Source: Brachypodius melanocephalos
Lineage: Eukaryota > Chordata > Aves > Passeriformes > Pycnonotidae
Assembly: GCA_013398615.1 (NCBI GenBank)
Contig: VZSR01003807.1
Span: forward strand, 33,710,854 to 33,774,853
Direction: 5' to 3'
DNA: 64,000 bases
Positions 47,901 through 60,449 of the stretch are shown here, piece by piece. Position numbers and translations under genes: made by a program. The stretch's first letter is position 1. The number at the start of each line of letters is the position of its first letter. Below the pieces are notes generated by a model. The model saw nothing but the letters and a program-made list of their open reading frames with translations, was not told where the DNA came from and ran no database searches.

Positions 47901-50900
47901 GGCAATAACTGTAGTTTGATCTAGGAGAGGGCTAATATTTCAATCAAAAAGAATCAATAGTCCTAAAAGAAAATAAAATAATTTACATGTAAGTCTTAAC
48001 TGTAAAAGATATCTCCAAAGTGTCATTTGATTATTTCTCTTTCTCATGACAGTAACCAAAGCCTTAAGATCAAATCTTACATTTCGTGTGAGTGTCACAA
48101 AAGACCAGATGGACTTTACCTATACTGAAAACTGGCCAAAATACTTTTTTTCACTATTTCCTCTGGCAGTCCCTTTTCAGATTTCATCTCTCTGAAGTTC
48201 TGGGCTAATTCTTCTCCTCAACAAGCCTAACATTAACAGAGTCCCCTAAGCCTAGCCTGGGCAGAGGAGAGGAATCCCTCTCCATTCAGACAAACAATTA
48301 GATAAATATGGTGCAATTCTCCAGTTGTAGTATCAGTTCTTACTTAACAATGGAGGATACATCAAAGCCTCTCTATAACTTCATTTCAGATTTCTCTTTG
48401 TCTCTAAACCGCCTCTGACATAAATGCTTGACTGATGCATAAGCCAAAAACAGTGTTCCATGTAAAGGTTCAGTGTTCTTCCAAGGAGAATATTCGAGTC
48501 TGCCCATGGGTTTCTTTGTCAGCTGCTGTCCAGATGGGATCAAACTTAGCTGTGGACTTTCAGTCAAAAATAACCTTAACCCAAACCGTGAAATGAACCT
48601 CAGAAAAAAAAAATTCTAGTGAAGATGAAAAATTCCTAAGGAAACAATTATTTTTGCACCACTCACTTCCTTTTACAACTTTAATGATTGAGAGAAAAAG
48701 CCTAGAGCTATAGCTTGAGTGGTGCACAAGAAGGGCTGTCTGAAAAAAACCAAACCCTGTAGGCTTGATTTCACCCTGGAGTAAATTCTTTTCTGGGTAA
48801 AATGAAGAAGGAAAATGCCTACACTTATTTTATACTTGGGATTATATTTAGGAATAAAATTGCAGTAAACTGTAGGATAGCTGTGTTTAGGACACTGAAA
48901 AATCTAGGAGAAGGAACAGCTAAAACTTGAATTTTCCTCTCAGGAATCTAGAGCCTCTGGTAGAAGCAGGAACAGGGGCTGGAGCAGTCACCTTATCACT
49001 TGGGATTCTTAGGAGTCGAGAAAACATAACCACGGAAATCCAGTTGAAGGAGAGCTTCAAAAAGGCTGCCACAAGAAAGATATAAACTGAAGAGAGAAAC
49101 CTGCACCTCTCTGGGTGGCCCCTTTGCAATGCCACTCCACTTCCAGCTGTAGGTCTCTTTCCTGACTCTAACTCTCTTCTTTAACTAAACTTTAACTTCC
49201 TTCCCCAGTCTGAGCCTTTTCCTTGGCTGAACCCTAGCTCAATGCTCAGTGCCACAGCAGGGATGAGCACATTTGGAGGGAACAATTCTTTTGACAGCCT
49301 TGTTTTTCAGCCCCTTTGCAGCCTCTGTCTAAGCACTGCTGTAGATTTTGTCCCTTTCCCAACCAATAACCCTTAATACTGGTCCTGGCCTTAGCTGAGC
49401 CTTATTTGAGACCCAGTGTACTGGCCCAGATGAACATGTTCTCCATGAAATGTGGGATCTTTTTCTTGTCAATGAAACTTTGAGTTTTCTTTTAGTCTTA
49501 ACTCCAACAATAACACTAACAACAGAGGGAGTTTATAGGCAAGGAAGTTCAACCCTTGTCCAGAAAAAATTTTCTCAGTACAGAGGTCTTTTTGCAGTTC
49601 ACACATTTATTTTTCAGCCCCTTGAACCTAGAACTCTGTATGTTGTATTTTTTTTTAATGTGTACCATCTTGTTAATCTACTGTACCAACTAGCCAGTGT
49701 GTGTACTGTGTCCCAGTGTGCAGTGTCTATAAGTGTGGATTTTACATGTATTCATAATTTCTTTCTCCAGCTTTGTCACAGAGTATTCTACTGTTTTATC
49801 TTTTGGGTTTTTTTTCTCTTTGAAGCTCTTACTTCCATTTTAAATGTTACTTCTGTTGCACTATGACAATATTGTATGTTGTTAACAAAACTGACTGATG
49901 AAGGAACATTTGAGGGAGAAACATGGGTTTCTGTTTAGGTTTGGCATGTTTGCCCTTCAGGCAAAACTGTGTTTGACTTTCACAATGGGCTGGACTCTAT
50001 GAGAAAAAACAATAATTCACATGGGAGTTTTGGGAGCCTTGACAGCTCCAACCAGGTCCTTAAATCAGTCAGTTTTGAGGCCATCATGTTGCAGCACTTG
50101 GTTATAAGGACCCTCTTTTTGTTGAGTTAAGTGATACTGCTATTTGAATAATATTAACACTACTTGCTGCCTTGATATATGGATAGAGAAGTATGAAAAA
50201 TCATTTTTCTTACAATAAAACCCCAGTTCTTTTTGCTAGATTGGTTATCTCTCTATGAGTAGTTTTTTATTGCTATTAGTAGCACTTTTTTATTTAACTC
50301 TCAGCAAGTTACATGCACATCTGTAGGAAAGTCCAGTCTTGTAGGGCTGCCACTATAGAACCAAATTAAGTATTTATGAATTTGAATCTGTGATATTTTC
50401 AATTTGACTTGAGGGGAGGTGCTTTTGATGGAGTAAATAACCACACAAATATTTTTTTCTCATCTGAGTTGCTTAGAAATAATGGCATATAATGCAGTCT
50501 TCTCTGGTTAGGCCCTTATTGATAGTATTTGAATTTTTTTTTTTGAATTTTTTTTTCTGGCTACATAATGAACTAGAATATCATATTTTATTTAAACGGC
50601 TTGACTACTTTCCAGCTTGTAAGAGAATTGTGGGTTGGATTGTGGGTGTTGGCAGTGATAGATGGCATATTTGAAGAAATTTTTCTTTTCACCATTAGAT
50701 GAAGTCATTGGCAGGAATAAAATTCTGTTAAGACTTTACTGAAGAGAGGGTATTGTTTCATTTATGTTTTATCTTCTTTTGTTCAAAACTCTTAAAAGAA
50801 TATTGGTAATTAAAGAATATTTCACCTTTTCCTGCCACTCTTCCTTTCTCTTCCCTATTTCTTCAGATTCCTTCAAAACACAATCTTCCTGTCTGAAGTG

Positions 50901-52129
50901 CAGTATTCTGCTGCCACAGTCATAAGGAAGCTAGCATTTCAGAAATTGTGAGGTGCCTTATTAATCACTTGTCATTTCACCCATGCCCATGCTTGCATAA
51001 CTTGTTCAGATGCCTGCATATTTTCATGCATATTACCCCAGGTGATATAAGCTTCCTGGCAGAGGTGATTATTTTGAGCAATAAGGTGTTTTCTTCTGAA
51101 TTATGTAGATTCTTGCAAGTACTATACAATGTTCAATTTCTCAGCTATGATGGAACAGTGTTCATTTTTCTTTATGGACAGGTACAGGAAAATATGGAAA
51201 AATATTTTAGTGATTAGCTGAAGAAAGCTACTCAAGTAATACAAGAGAAGCCTGGACTTTTGTTACTGGAAATTGGGAATTCTGTGTATTTTTCCTTGAT
51301 GTTACATCTTGAAATCATCTTAGCTAACAATTCTCCACTGAAAATAAAATCTAACAACAGAAGACACATATTTCTGTGCCCTTTATAGTCTCAAAGATTA
51401 TTTATAAGATGGATTGGGCACTTGAGAAACAGACAATCTGGAGCTTTCATCAAGAGAATATTTGCTGTGGTACTTTCAGTATTAGTTGTGATTTCATCAG
51501 AAAATAGGTATAACTCAGAGAAAACTTGCTGTCTATTGAGTCATTGTTCAAGGAAGCAAATTACAACTGTATATTGTTTCCTGTTGTAAAATGCTTCAAC
51601 ACTGTAATGAAAGTTCCATATCATCATGGTACATTCATTCACTTGTTATCAAAGATTTACACTGTGAATTTCATGCAGTGCTGGAGATGAAAACTTAGGC
51701 TGCTTTTGATTAGCAGTTGTTTCACTCAGGAAAGATTGCTTCTTTATTTAAGCTTATTGGAGAATATTAATGAAATGCTTTTTACACACATTGCTTCTAT
51801 AATTTTAAGTAAACTGGCAAAAGAGGATTTAGCCTTCTCTACCTTTGATTTTGGTCTTCAGCTTTTCCCAAAGATCAGTACAACTTCATACATTTGAATT
51901 ATCTATATTCTGTTTCTTCTGGTAATACAAAGTTATTAGTTATCAAAATTGATGTAAATTCTTAATTTCTATAAGAATATGGAAAACTATAACTGCACTA
52001 ATTATGTTCATATAGCAATGTATTCTGTGCTATTCTTTTCTCATGGTCTGAAATATTAATTAGATCATATTTGTAGGAGTTCATATATATGATGACTCCA
52101 ATTCTTAAAAATTTTTAGAAAATAGATCA
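41989..52129. other. Intergenic DNA between CR1 copies, no supported gene
   Basis: This is AT-rich unique-looking sequence. ORFs at 42261-42569 and 49450-49866 (the longest here, 138 codons) lack domains and splice context. A G-rich run (three clusters) is at 45870-45886. I recognise no RNA gene or repeat family. Confidence 0.65.
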
Positions 52130-52590
52130 CGGAATCATAGAATATTCTGAGCTGAAAAGGATGCATTAGAATCATCAAAGTCCAACTCCTGGCCCTGCAC
52201 AGAACCCTCCCCAAAAGTCACATCATCTGCATGAGAGCATTATGCAAACACTTCTTGAACTCTGTCAGGTTTGGTGCTTGTGACCATTTCCTGGGGAGCC
52301 TGTGCCAGTGCCCAACCACCCTCTGAATGATGAACCTTTTTCTAATGCCCAGCCTAAACCTCCCCTGACACAGCTCCAGGCCATTCCCTTGGTTCCTGTC
52401 ACTGGTCGCCACAGAGAAGAGATCAGTGTCTGGCCCTCGTTTTCACCTCATGAGGAAGTTGTAGACTGACATTAAGTCTCCCCTCAGTCTCCTCTTCTCC
52501 AGGCTGAACAGACCAAGTGACCTCAGCTGCTCTTTGTATGACTTCCCCTCAAGGCCCTTCTCAAGCTCTGTAGCCCCAGTACAATTGGTT
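52130..52590 (-). mobile_element. CR1 LINE fragment, 3' end (minus strand)
   Basis: Read on the minus strand this is a CR1 3' part. The end near 52130 carries the attctatgattcc-type terminus (plus strand ggaatcatagaat). ORF2 C-terminal remnants at 52218-52412 read GNGLELCQGRFRLGIRKRF and then HWHRLPR. The 5' limit near 52590 is uncertain because similarity fades there. Confidence 0.9.
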
Positions 52591-52639
52591 TTGCAGCCAT
52601 GTCACATTGCCAAACCTTGTCTCATTCACTTTTAGATTT

Positions 52640-52725
52640 TGCCCTTGGGACCTCTATATTGTTAATCTTCTCCACCAGACTGACTATTTCTGTTTTTAAT
52701 TGGATTTCTCCAGGTATATTAGGTT

Positions 52726-52796
<71 letters not shown>

Positions 52797-53025
52797 CTTT
52801 TCCTGGAAGAAGAAACTTGTTTTGCTTCTTTTGGTTTTGGCACAGATTTCTGATCTTTCCAGATCTCTGTGTCACATCATCATCTGGCTCATTGCTTTTT
52901 ACAGCTCCACTCAACAGAACTATATCCAACTGACTGTCTTGTTCTACTCTACCTACTTATTCTTGAAGAGCTGATTGAAACCAGCACTAACTGATGTCCA
53001 AAGCCAATCAGTAGGCCACCACCTT
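52640..53025 (-). pseudogene. Coding-like sequence split by an A68 tract, possible decayed retrocopy
   Basis: On the minus strand coding-like text runs toward the A tract in two frames: DIVLLSGAVKSNEPDDDVTQ, then after an apparent frame change VPKPKEAKQVSSSRKRK. Beyond the tract SQPNIPGEIQLKTEIVSLVE continues for some 15 more residues to a stop near 52622. The lysine-rich run into the tract suggests expansion of an AAA/AAG lysine-codon stretch. No parent protein was recognised, and it may be chance. Avian CR1 does not mobilise poly(A) RNAs well, so processed pseudogenes are rare in birds. Confidence 0.25.
52729..52796 (+). repeat. T68 homopolymer
   Basis: There are 68 uninterrupted T on the plus strand, by far the longest homopolymer in the window. 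It is about 140 bp from the 5' side of the minus-strand CR1, so it is not the tail of that element. Confidence 0.97.
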
Positions 53026-55145
53026 GCACTTTAATTAGCATTTAATTAGTTAACGTCCTTAATAAGCAGATAGAATGATTCCTCAAGGCATTTTTTTCCC
53101 ATATTCTATCTTAATTTTTAGTCTATGACCACAAGTGATGATGGAATTGCTGGTACTGAAATGTATTTTGTGTCTGGAATATCCATAATGAGTTTCTAGT
53201 TATTCATGGATGATTAAAATATAAATGGGGAGGAAATATTCTGATTTGCATAATAACATGCATGACTGCTTGTTGGTTTTTGCATATCTGTAAATGGTAA
53301 TAGTTTTTATTTGTTTATTATTAAAAAAGTTTTTTTTTCCTGACATTTAAGTGAGACAAAGCTTGAATTCCAAATTATTCTTATGCTCTTCTGCTGAAAC
53401 ACGTACAAGAACTTACAAGAACTTATTAGGGGGAAGAAAAATGTGGAAGATTTGTTTGATTGAATAATTAATTTTTAATCTGATTAATATTAATTGCTTA
53501 TGTCATTTTAAATGGCTACATAGAAAGAGGTGAATAAAATCAAGTGAGATTTGAAGTAATAAAAGGTGTCTGTCCTACAAAGTCAAATTTTATTTCATCT
53601 GTTAGTGTACCAACCATTTAATAGTTGTATTCTGCATCTTTGGAGTTCTTAATTTTATCCTAAAACCATATAAGCTGGTTTTCATCTATAAGTGCTTCCA
53701 ATCTGAAACATGTCACTTGGACCTAGCATTCTCTAGTTTAATTCCTGCACTGGAATGAAAAGCCACGAAATGTCCTGTTGTGCTATATAACAATGTGAAA
53801 ATATCAGATGCTATTACTTTTTTGTTTTGTTTTATTTTGTTTCCTTCTCATCTTCAAAGGCATGGTTTAGGTTCTGACCTGCTGCAAGGCTGTGTGATGA
53901 GTTGTTGCCATGCAGGCAGTGATTGTAGTGATGGGTTGCAATTACATTGAACTAGACTACCCATATTCACTTTTTGTTATTATCTTCCTGTGGAGTGTTT
54001 TCATTAACAGTGCACTGGAAACATCCTGAATGACATGAGCACCTTCAGCCTTTTGACTTGTGCCTGTGTATGTTTGTATGTGTAGAATACTGTAATAGCA
54101 GGTAGTCAAATGTGAAAGTCACCTCAGAGAAACAATGTACTGTCAGAAACATCAGTTTCTAAAAAAATCTTTTAATTGCAAAGAAACCATCAAAACATCC
54201 ATAGCAACCATTGTCAGGGTGGCTGACCAAGTGAAAAAGTCTGCTGTGAGCTCTGTTACTATGGATATATATGAAATACACTCAGGAGTTTCTAGTTAAG
54301 TTTAATTTCTTTTAAATTCCAAACCCTTACTATGTGCTTAGAGCCAAAATGAAGAGACAGACCTTTGCTTGCTGCACCTGTCTCCTTCATCAGTTGCACA
54401 AAGACAGCAAAAGAACTCTAAAAAGGGAGAGAGAATTCTCCATTAAGACTTATTATGGAAATATGAAAGGGAATGTGAAAATAATCAAGGGCATGTAACA
54501 GGCAGAAACAAAGTGAGACCACAGATGGAGTGAAAACTGAACAGCGGTATGGCATTGCTGGGGGATTGAGATGTTTCCCCCTCCAGTGGAGTACAAGTGT
54601 ACCCTTCTGACATGTGTGGTACCACACCTTAGAATGCTTCTTCAGTTCATACTGTGTGTGGAGGAGCAAACTGCTCTGCTGTGATGGCAGGTGGCTTATG
54701 AACACTGGAAAATCTGTCCTTCAAGAACTGAATTTACTAACAATTCCTCCTACCACCTGCTGCAAGTAACCCTACGTGTGTCTCTCAGCCCTGTAGGATG
54801 TAGAGAGTCTCACAATTTTTGTAAGGTACACGGGCTTTTTTTTTTTTTTTTTTTTTTTTTTTTGTTACGAGATGACTGGAAAATAGTGGATGTATTACTG
54901 ATTTATATTTTCTCATCTCTGAGTTCAATGTGTGAAACACTAATGCATTAGAAATATTTATGAATGCTATAAAGAAGATTAATTCACTTGTAATGACCAC
55001 TGATGAGCTGTTTTTCCTTAATGCTTCATTTTTTTCATGAGAAGATTTAAGTACCTAGCACTTTGTATTCCGTGGAGAAGATATAAGGATTTTATTCCCT
55101 TCTTACATTTTCCAGTATTGTCATGGAAGAAAGCTGATGACATCC
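52800..55145. other. Intergenic DNA, no supported gene
   Basis: Apart from the coding-like remnant at its left end and the T28 tract, I see only AT-rich sequence with chance ORFs (for example 54418-54705 minus). Confidence 0.65.
54836..54863 (+). repeat. T28 homopolymer
   Basis: There are 28 uninterrupted T. The sequence on either side shows no recognisable retrotransposon. Confidence 0.95.
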
Positions 55146-55149
55146 TGTG

Positions 55150-55320
55150 CTGCAGGAGGCTGAAGATTGCCAGCAGGTCAAGGAAGGTGATCCTTCCCTT
55201 CCTTCATTGAGCCTGGTAAGGCTACATCTGTAGTGCTGTGTCCAGTTCTGGCTTTGCTCCTAGAAGAGAGACATGCAGGCTGGAGAGCCCAGTGATGGCC
55301 TGCAAAGATGACTGGGTCTG
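55150..55320 (+). mobile_element. CR1 LINE internal fragment (plus strand)
   Basis: The stretch from gattgccagcaggtcaagg through gtgtccagttctggctttg to acatgcaggctggagag matches the late ORF2 part of CR1 in order and spacing. It lacks the CR1 3' terminus, so it is truncated at both ends or has decayed beyond recognition. Confidence 0.8.
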
Positions 55321-55329
55321 ACAAGAAAT

Positions 55330-58300
55330 AAAAAAAAATTCCACTATGTGTGACAAGTCTTGCAGATCCTATTAATTTAGCTAACGTTATCACAACTATT
55401 CATTTATCCTGTGTCCTCTCACTAATTTAAACTCTTTTGGTTACTTTCTTCCATTTCAGCAACGAAGGAATGAAAAGTAAAAAAATACTGACAACAGGTC
55501 ACTGGCTTTCTATCAAAAATAGAGTTGGTCATCACCGTGTACAGCTGACAGAAGTAGCACTCCTCTGTGAAGATTTTTCCATTGTTTCTCTTCCTTAGCA
55601 AATCCTGCCCAGAACATTACACTAGTCGGTAACCAGAATACCCTTATCATCATTCATGTGCCGAAAGCTCTAAAAAGCTAAAAGGATGTCCAAGTATAGA
55701 GGTAGCTATAAGGACACACATAGTGGCCAAAACAAAGCCCCAGCTGGCTGGAGTCCTGCTTCTGCTATCCAGCAGTGTTTGACAATACAGAAGAGAGCTA
55801 GCTGTCTATGGCTCCTTGCTAATCTGCCATGAGAAGCTTGAAAAGGCAAATAATTTGGTGAAGGTTACTGGCATGTGTAAAGCTAACTCTGAAAGGTGCT
55901 ACCTATTGTGTTTAAATAAAAACTCCTTTCAATTCAGACAGAACTTACTCCTTGAGACTTCAGGTTTGCAGGCATAGAGGTGTGGGTTCTGACAGTCTGA
56001 ATTCCTCTTCAGGCTCCTTGTACAGTGGCTAACAGCCACTCGTCTCTGAGGATCTACCAGTAAGGAATGGAAAATGCTGGGCAGGAGAATTTCAGTGCAA
56101 TTTACACCACCAGAATCGAATGAAAAAGTCCTGATGCTTACCATCAGCTTTCAGGAATCCTAAAAAGACATAAAACCCAAAGTCAACAAAGCAGAAAATC
56201 AGTCATGGGCGAAGTGCATGATAGAATCCTATTAACTCAGAATAAATGCATGCCACACTTGCTAGATCATTTCTCTTGGGGAGAGAATATCAGACAAAAA
56301 GTTAACTTTGAGGGAAAGAAAGAAAGATAGTAACATCCTCAGCAATCTATGTTTGTGATTTGTGGATTGCTGGAGGCAAACACAATATTTTCAAGGAAAG
56401 ACACATGATTGTGACAATTTTATGATAAAAAATGGAGTAAAGAGAAACAGAACAACCAATAAATCTTGATTTTATTCCAAAACCTAAATCTCAGTCTCTA
56501 TTTCTGTCACCAGTGCTAATATTTTGGTGGTCCTTGTTGAAGAAAGGTCACTGTTGTGATTTCACTTGCAGAACAAAAAATATCATTGAGCAAACTTAAG
56601 GAGAACAGGGATAGAAAGGAGTATTTTTTTGCCTTTCCCTCATTGTCTAGATCTTCAATCAGGGAAGTGTGTAAAGCTCAGGTATGGAAAAGAAACCTAG
56701 TCTTTTTTAACTTCTGGACATGAAAGTGTTTCAGGGCTTCTAGCCACTAGTTTGAAAACAGAAGCACAGAGAAGGACCCTCAGTGGCTTATCCCGTCTGA
56801 GGAGCTGATGTGCTGGATCACTATTTTCAAAGCTCAGTGAGCAGCTTAGAGGCTCTATTGCTGTCTCACAGCTGTACAGCCAAATGAGCAGCATCAACCT
56901 GCGGAAAGGTACTGGTGTGATGAGGCTGTGATTTGCTTCTTGAGTTCAATGAAACTTCACTTACCAAATGGAAATTCTGTGTTCCTCCTAACTGTGAGTA
57001 CCATTTAATGAACTCAAATTAGATCCTGCCTGTGAAAAAAACCCCATTGTTCCTGGCCAATTCTTTGTATTTTGCCTTCTTTTACTTCCCACAGATACCA
57101 CTGTGGTTTTATACTATTAATCATTTGCGATTACCATTTATTTTCTTCAGGTATCTGAGTTACACTTTGTTTTGGCAGTTTGACAGGAACTGGGAAAGTA
57201 CTAAAGATGTTTTACATTTATTTGTAATGCCCTGAAGTACTTTTCACTTGTTAGTTAATGCTATGAATAGTAAATCTTCCAAGCATTGATGGCTTCAAAC
57301 AGTCATATGAGTTTCCAACACTCATAGAATAGTTAATTACCTTACATATAAAACCTCACTAGTGTATGGTGTAATTATAAATCATCGTATTCTTATATTT
57401 CTACTACTTTTGAAATTTAGAGTTATTTTATAAATCAGTCCATGTTATCTGTGTCCCAAGTACAGAAATACCAAGAGAAATTGTAGATCCACCAAATGAT
57501 ACCAAGAGACTGATTTGTAGTAGATCTTAATTGGTTTTTTTTGAGATTCACACTTCCAAATGAGTTTTTAACATTTCCAGAAAGTTTCCATTTTTTTCCC
57601 TATCAGCTGCTATTCAGCTGCTGCTACAAAAAAAGAAGTCATGTACTGAGAATGTAAAGAGAATTACTAAACTGTTGGTCCATAAGGAGAATGAAAACTG
57701 CTGAACACTGGCAATGCTACTGCTTGCTTTTTTACCCTCTAGTAAACTTTGCAATAATTACAAATTCTGGAAAGGCATTAGAGAGAGAAACCATACAGCT
57801 TGCAAAAGCAAGCTGTTGGAAAAGGGGACTGAGAAGACAACATGTGCCTAGAATGCTGGCTACAGTTGTAGAATATATCTAAGTCTTAATAAAAAGGCAA
57901 TGGGCCATAAGGAAAAAACAATTTTCTTATATATTATCTAACAGGTGATGCAAGAAAAAACAGTAGAAATGTTCAGTTTTCTGATGTTCATGCTTAGGAA
58001 GACACTGATAAACTGCTGAACACTACAGTCCTGAGGAAAAAAAATCACACAGCTTCAAGCTGAATCATAGATACAAATATCTTTGTGTAGAAGCAATGGA
58101 TGAAAGAGTTGAATGTGTATACAGAGCTGCCTGTGATAAGGATTTTAAAAATTTGAGATGATGCCTTTTAAATATTTTGATGAGACAAAAAAAGAAAGCA
58201 AATAAGTGGGACATTGTTAGAAATGCTGTATGAACACAAGAGAGAGCAATTTGATGAGTTCTGAGACAAAAAACTACAGATCAAAAAGTGTTCAAAAACG

Positions 58301-60115
58301 TGCATGGTTAAGAATTTGTATATTCCTACATGATATCAGAGAAAGAAATCCCTAATGAAAGGCTGAATCTCTTGTCTGGACTGTGTGAATCCAGTTTGCT
58401 AGGAGATTTATGAGAGGAACAGCTTTATCACTATAAAGATATCTGCTACTGAATTTCAGTGAGGGCATTGAAGTAAAACAGCCATCAGCTTGGAACAAGT
58501 ATATCTAGCTAAAGGAAGCCAAGAAAAAGGACAAAGATCGAATAATGGAGAAAATAACCCTCATAGGCTAGTGTGTTGGAAAGAGCATCAAAAATTCAGG
58601 AAGAAAAAGCACTGTGCTTTGGGCTATTGCACAGACAAAAGAGGGAAACAAATCCAAGTCAGATCCTAAACTGCAGGTAGCCCAAGGATAAGAAATTCTC
58701 TGTGTACACCAAATGAAAATGTGGAGCTACCTAATGAACAGAAGTGCATGTCTAGCAGGTCTATATGTTCTCAGTGCACAGGCTTTGCTGTCAGCAATTC
58801 TTCTGACATATTTAAGACCAGTCCAGTGATCAGTTAGATTCTTGCTGGACTGTTCATCAAGCTGCAGTAACCTCTCAGCAATAATGGTAAGTGGTAATAT
58901 TAGCTTAAAATACATGATGAAATAGTGTTGATACTTATTAAGTGCTGCTCTCTAGACAAATAAAGATGTCTATAGTAATCTCATGTAATAGAAAAAAGAA
59001 ATACTAGATTTTGGGAAAATATTTTTACACAATTTTCCTTACAATAGAAATTTATTCAAAAAATTTGGATGTCAGCTAACTTAAAATATACTCAATCTGT
59101 TTTTTAGAGATAAAAATAAAAGAGTAATTAATAATCAAACATTTTATGCTTGCTATGGAAAGAAATACTTGGGATCTTATGATACACTTACGTTTCAGTG
59201 CTAGTACAGACTTCAGGATTCTGCTCTTCTATCATAATTTTTCATACAGCTGCTGCTGCTGACTACCATTTCAATGAAAACTCATAATGTGTTTGTCCTT
59301 CCACTCCTAGCAAGGAAGTGTTCTAATAGCATCTTGCTAAGATGTTTCCTGTACAATTAAGGCAGAGAAGTAGGTGCTTTAGAGATCTCTCTGAAGAGAG
59401 ATCTTGATGACCGTAGTTTAGGCATGGAATTAAGCCAAACAATAACTTCTGAAGGCCTTCATAATTTCAGACGCACCTACTGCTTTCCACTTAGTGGTTA
59501 TTGTGATAGAGCATGGAAACAGCATCACTAGTTATCTAAAACTGATGTTCAAATGACAGGCTTCAATTTGCTTGCCTAAACTGCAGAGTAGTTCTTTAGT
59601 TTCATGAAAACAGCTGGAAAGTGTAGGAAAAGTACCTTGCATGTGTAAAAGCTGAAGCAAAGTTACCTCTAGGAGCACATTCATTGGAGCCAACACCCAA
59701 TCCAGATGAGAAGGGGCTTGAACTTCTGTCTGGAGTTAGCTTTCTTTTTTCTTTTTTTTTTTTTTAAAAAAAAAAAACACACCAGAAGGCTATGATGTAG
59801 CTTAAAAGTTCATGGGAACCCAGGCTTTCCTAGTTCCAGAGACTACCTTTCATTTTGTTGGAGGTGTTGAAGACTAATAACTTGTTCCCATGCTACAGGA
59901 TTGCAATCAAAGATTAGATTGTTACCAAAAATCAGTAAAAATAAGACTCCTTAAGACCCAGGTAACATTAAGAAGCAGGCATTCTTTAGTTACCTGGATA
60001 TATGAGAGGATATGTTCTCCAAAATATCATGCATGCTGGGTACAGAAAAATCTTCCATTTTTTATACCACATTTTACATACATATTCATTGATTTTCCTG
60101 GAATAAACATATATT
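55330..60115. other. Intergenic DNA, no supported gene
   Basis: AT-rich sequence without recognisable exons or transposons. A T14A12 run at 59752-59777 could form a hairpin. Short ORFs have no support. Confidence 0.65.
59752..59777. repeat. T14A12 palindromic tract
   Basis: Fourteen T are followed directly by twelve A, giving a perfect self-complementary low-complexity tract. Confidence 0.9.
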
Positions 60116-60119
60116 TGAT

Positions 60120-60330
60120 GATAATTTTCCCCAAATTTTCAACATATATTCCCTCCCCTTTGTGCATGCATTCTACTGTCCTGGGGATCTCTTTTGTGGT
60201 CTCTGGCGGTCGGTGACCCCAAGCTGTACTTGGCTGCTTGGTGAACTGGTGAAAATTTGGCATAACTGAGCCAGCTACTTTCCATCCTTCTTCTTGGTTA
60301 ATGTTTAACACCATCCTACAGAATAAGCAT
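60120..60330. mobile_element. Possible old avian LTR fragment
   Basis: The segment around 60176-60260 has several CpGs (gcggtcggtgacc) in a CpG-poor region. Its wording (ctgtcctggggatctctttt, then ggtctctggcggtcgg and cttggctgcttggtgaactgg) resembles LTRs of bird endogenous retroviruses as I remember them. No LTR ends, target-site duplication, primer-binding site or retroviral gene could be defined, so this is tentative. Confidence 0.3.
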
Positions 60331-60376
60331 TGTGTGGTTCCATAGGCCAGTGGTTTTTGAAGAATAAGCATTGTGT
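60320..60376 (+). repeat. 16-bp direct repeat with 41-bp period
   Basis: agaataagcattgtgt occurs at 60320-60335 and again at 60361-60376. This suggests a partial local duplication at the edge of the possible LTR fragment. Confidence 0.7.
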
Positions 60377-60449
60377 TAACCCAGCAGGTGTGCAAAGAGT
60401 TCTTCATCTGGCAGCAAGAATGAAGGAGCAACGTTACTAAGAAAGCATA

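Noticed and set aside
49450..49866. 138-codon plus-strand ORF, hydrophobic
   Set aside because: T-rich DNA gives Phe/Leu/Val-rich frames. No domain, splice context or promoter feature is visible.
52729..52796. T68 as the poly(A) tail of the neighbouring CR1
   Set aside because: CR1 elements end in short octamer-like repeats, not poly(A). The 3' end of that copy is at 52130, on the far side.
60027..60431. 134-codon minus-strand ORF
   Set aside because: It crosses the suspected LTR fragment and a local duplication, and matches no protein I recognise.
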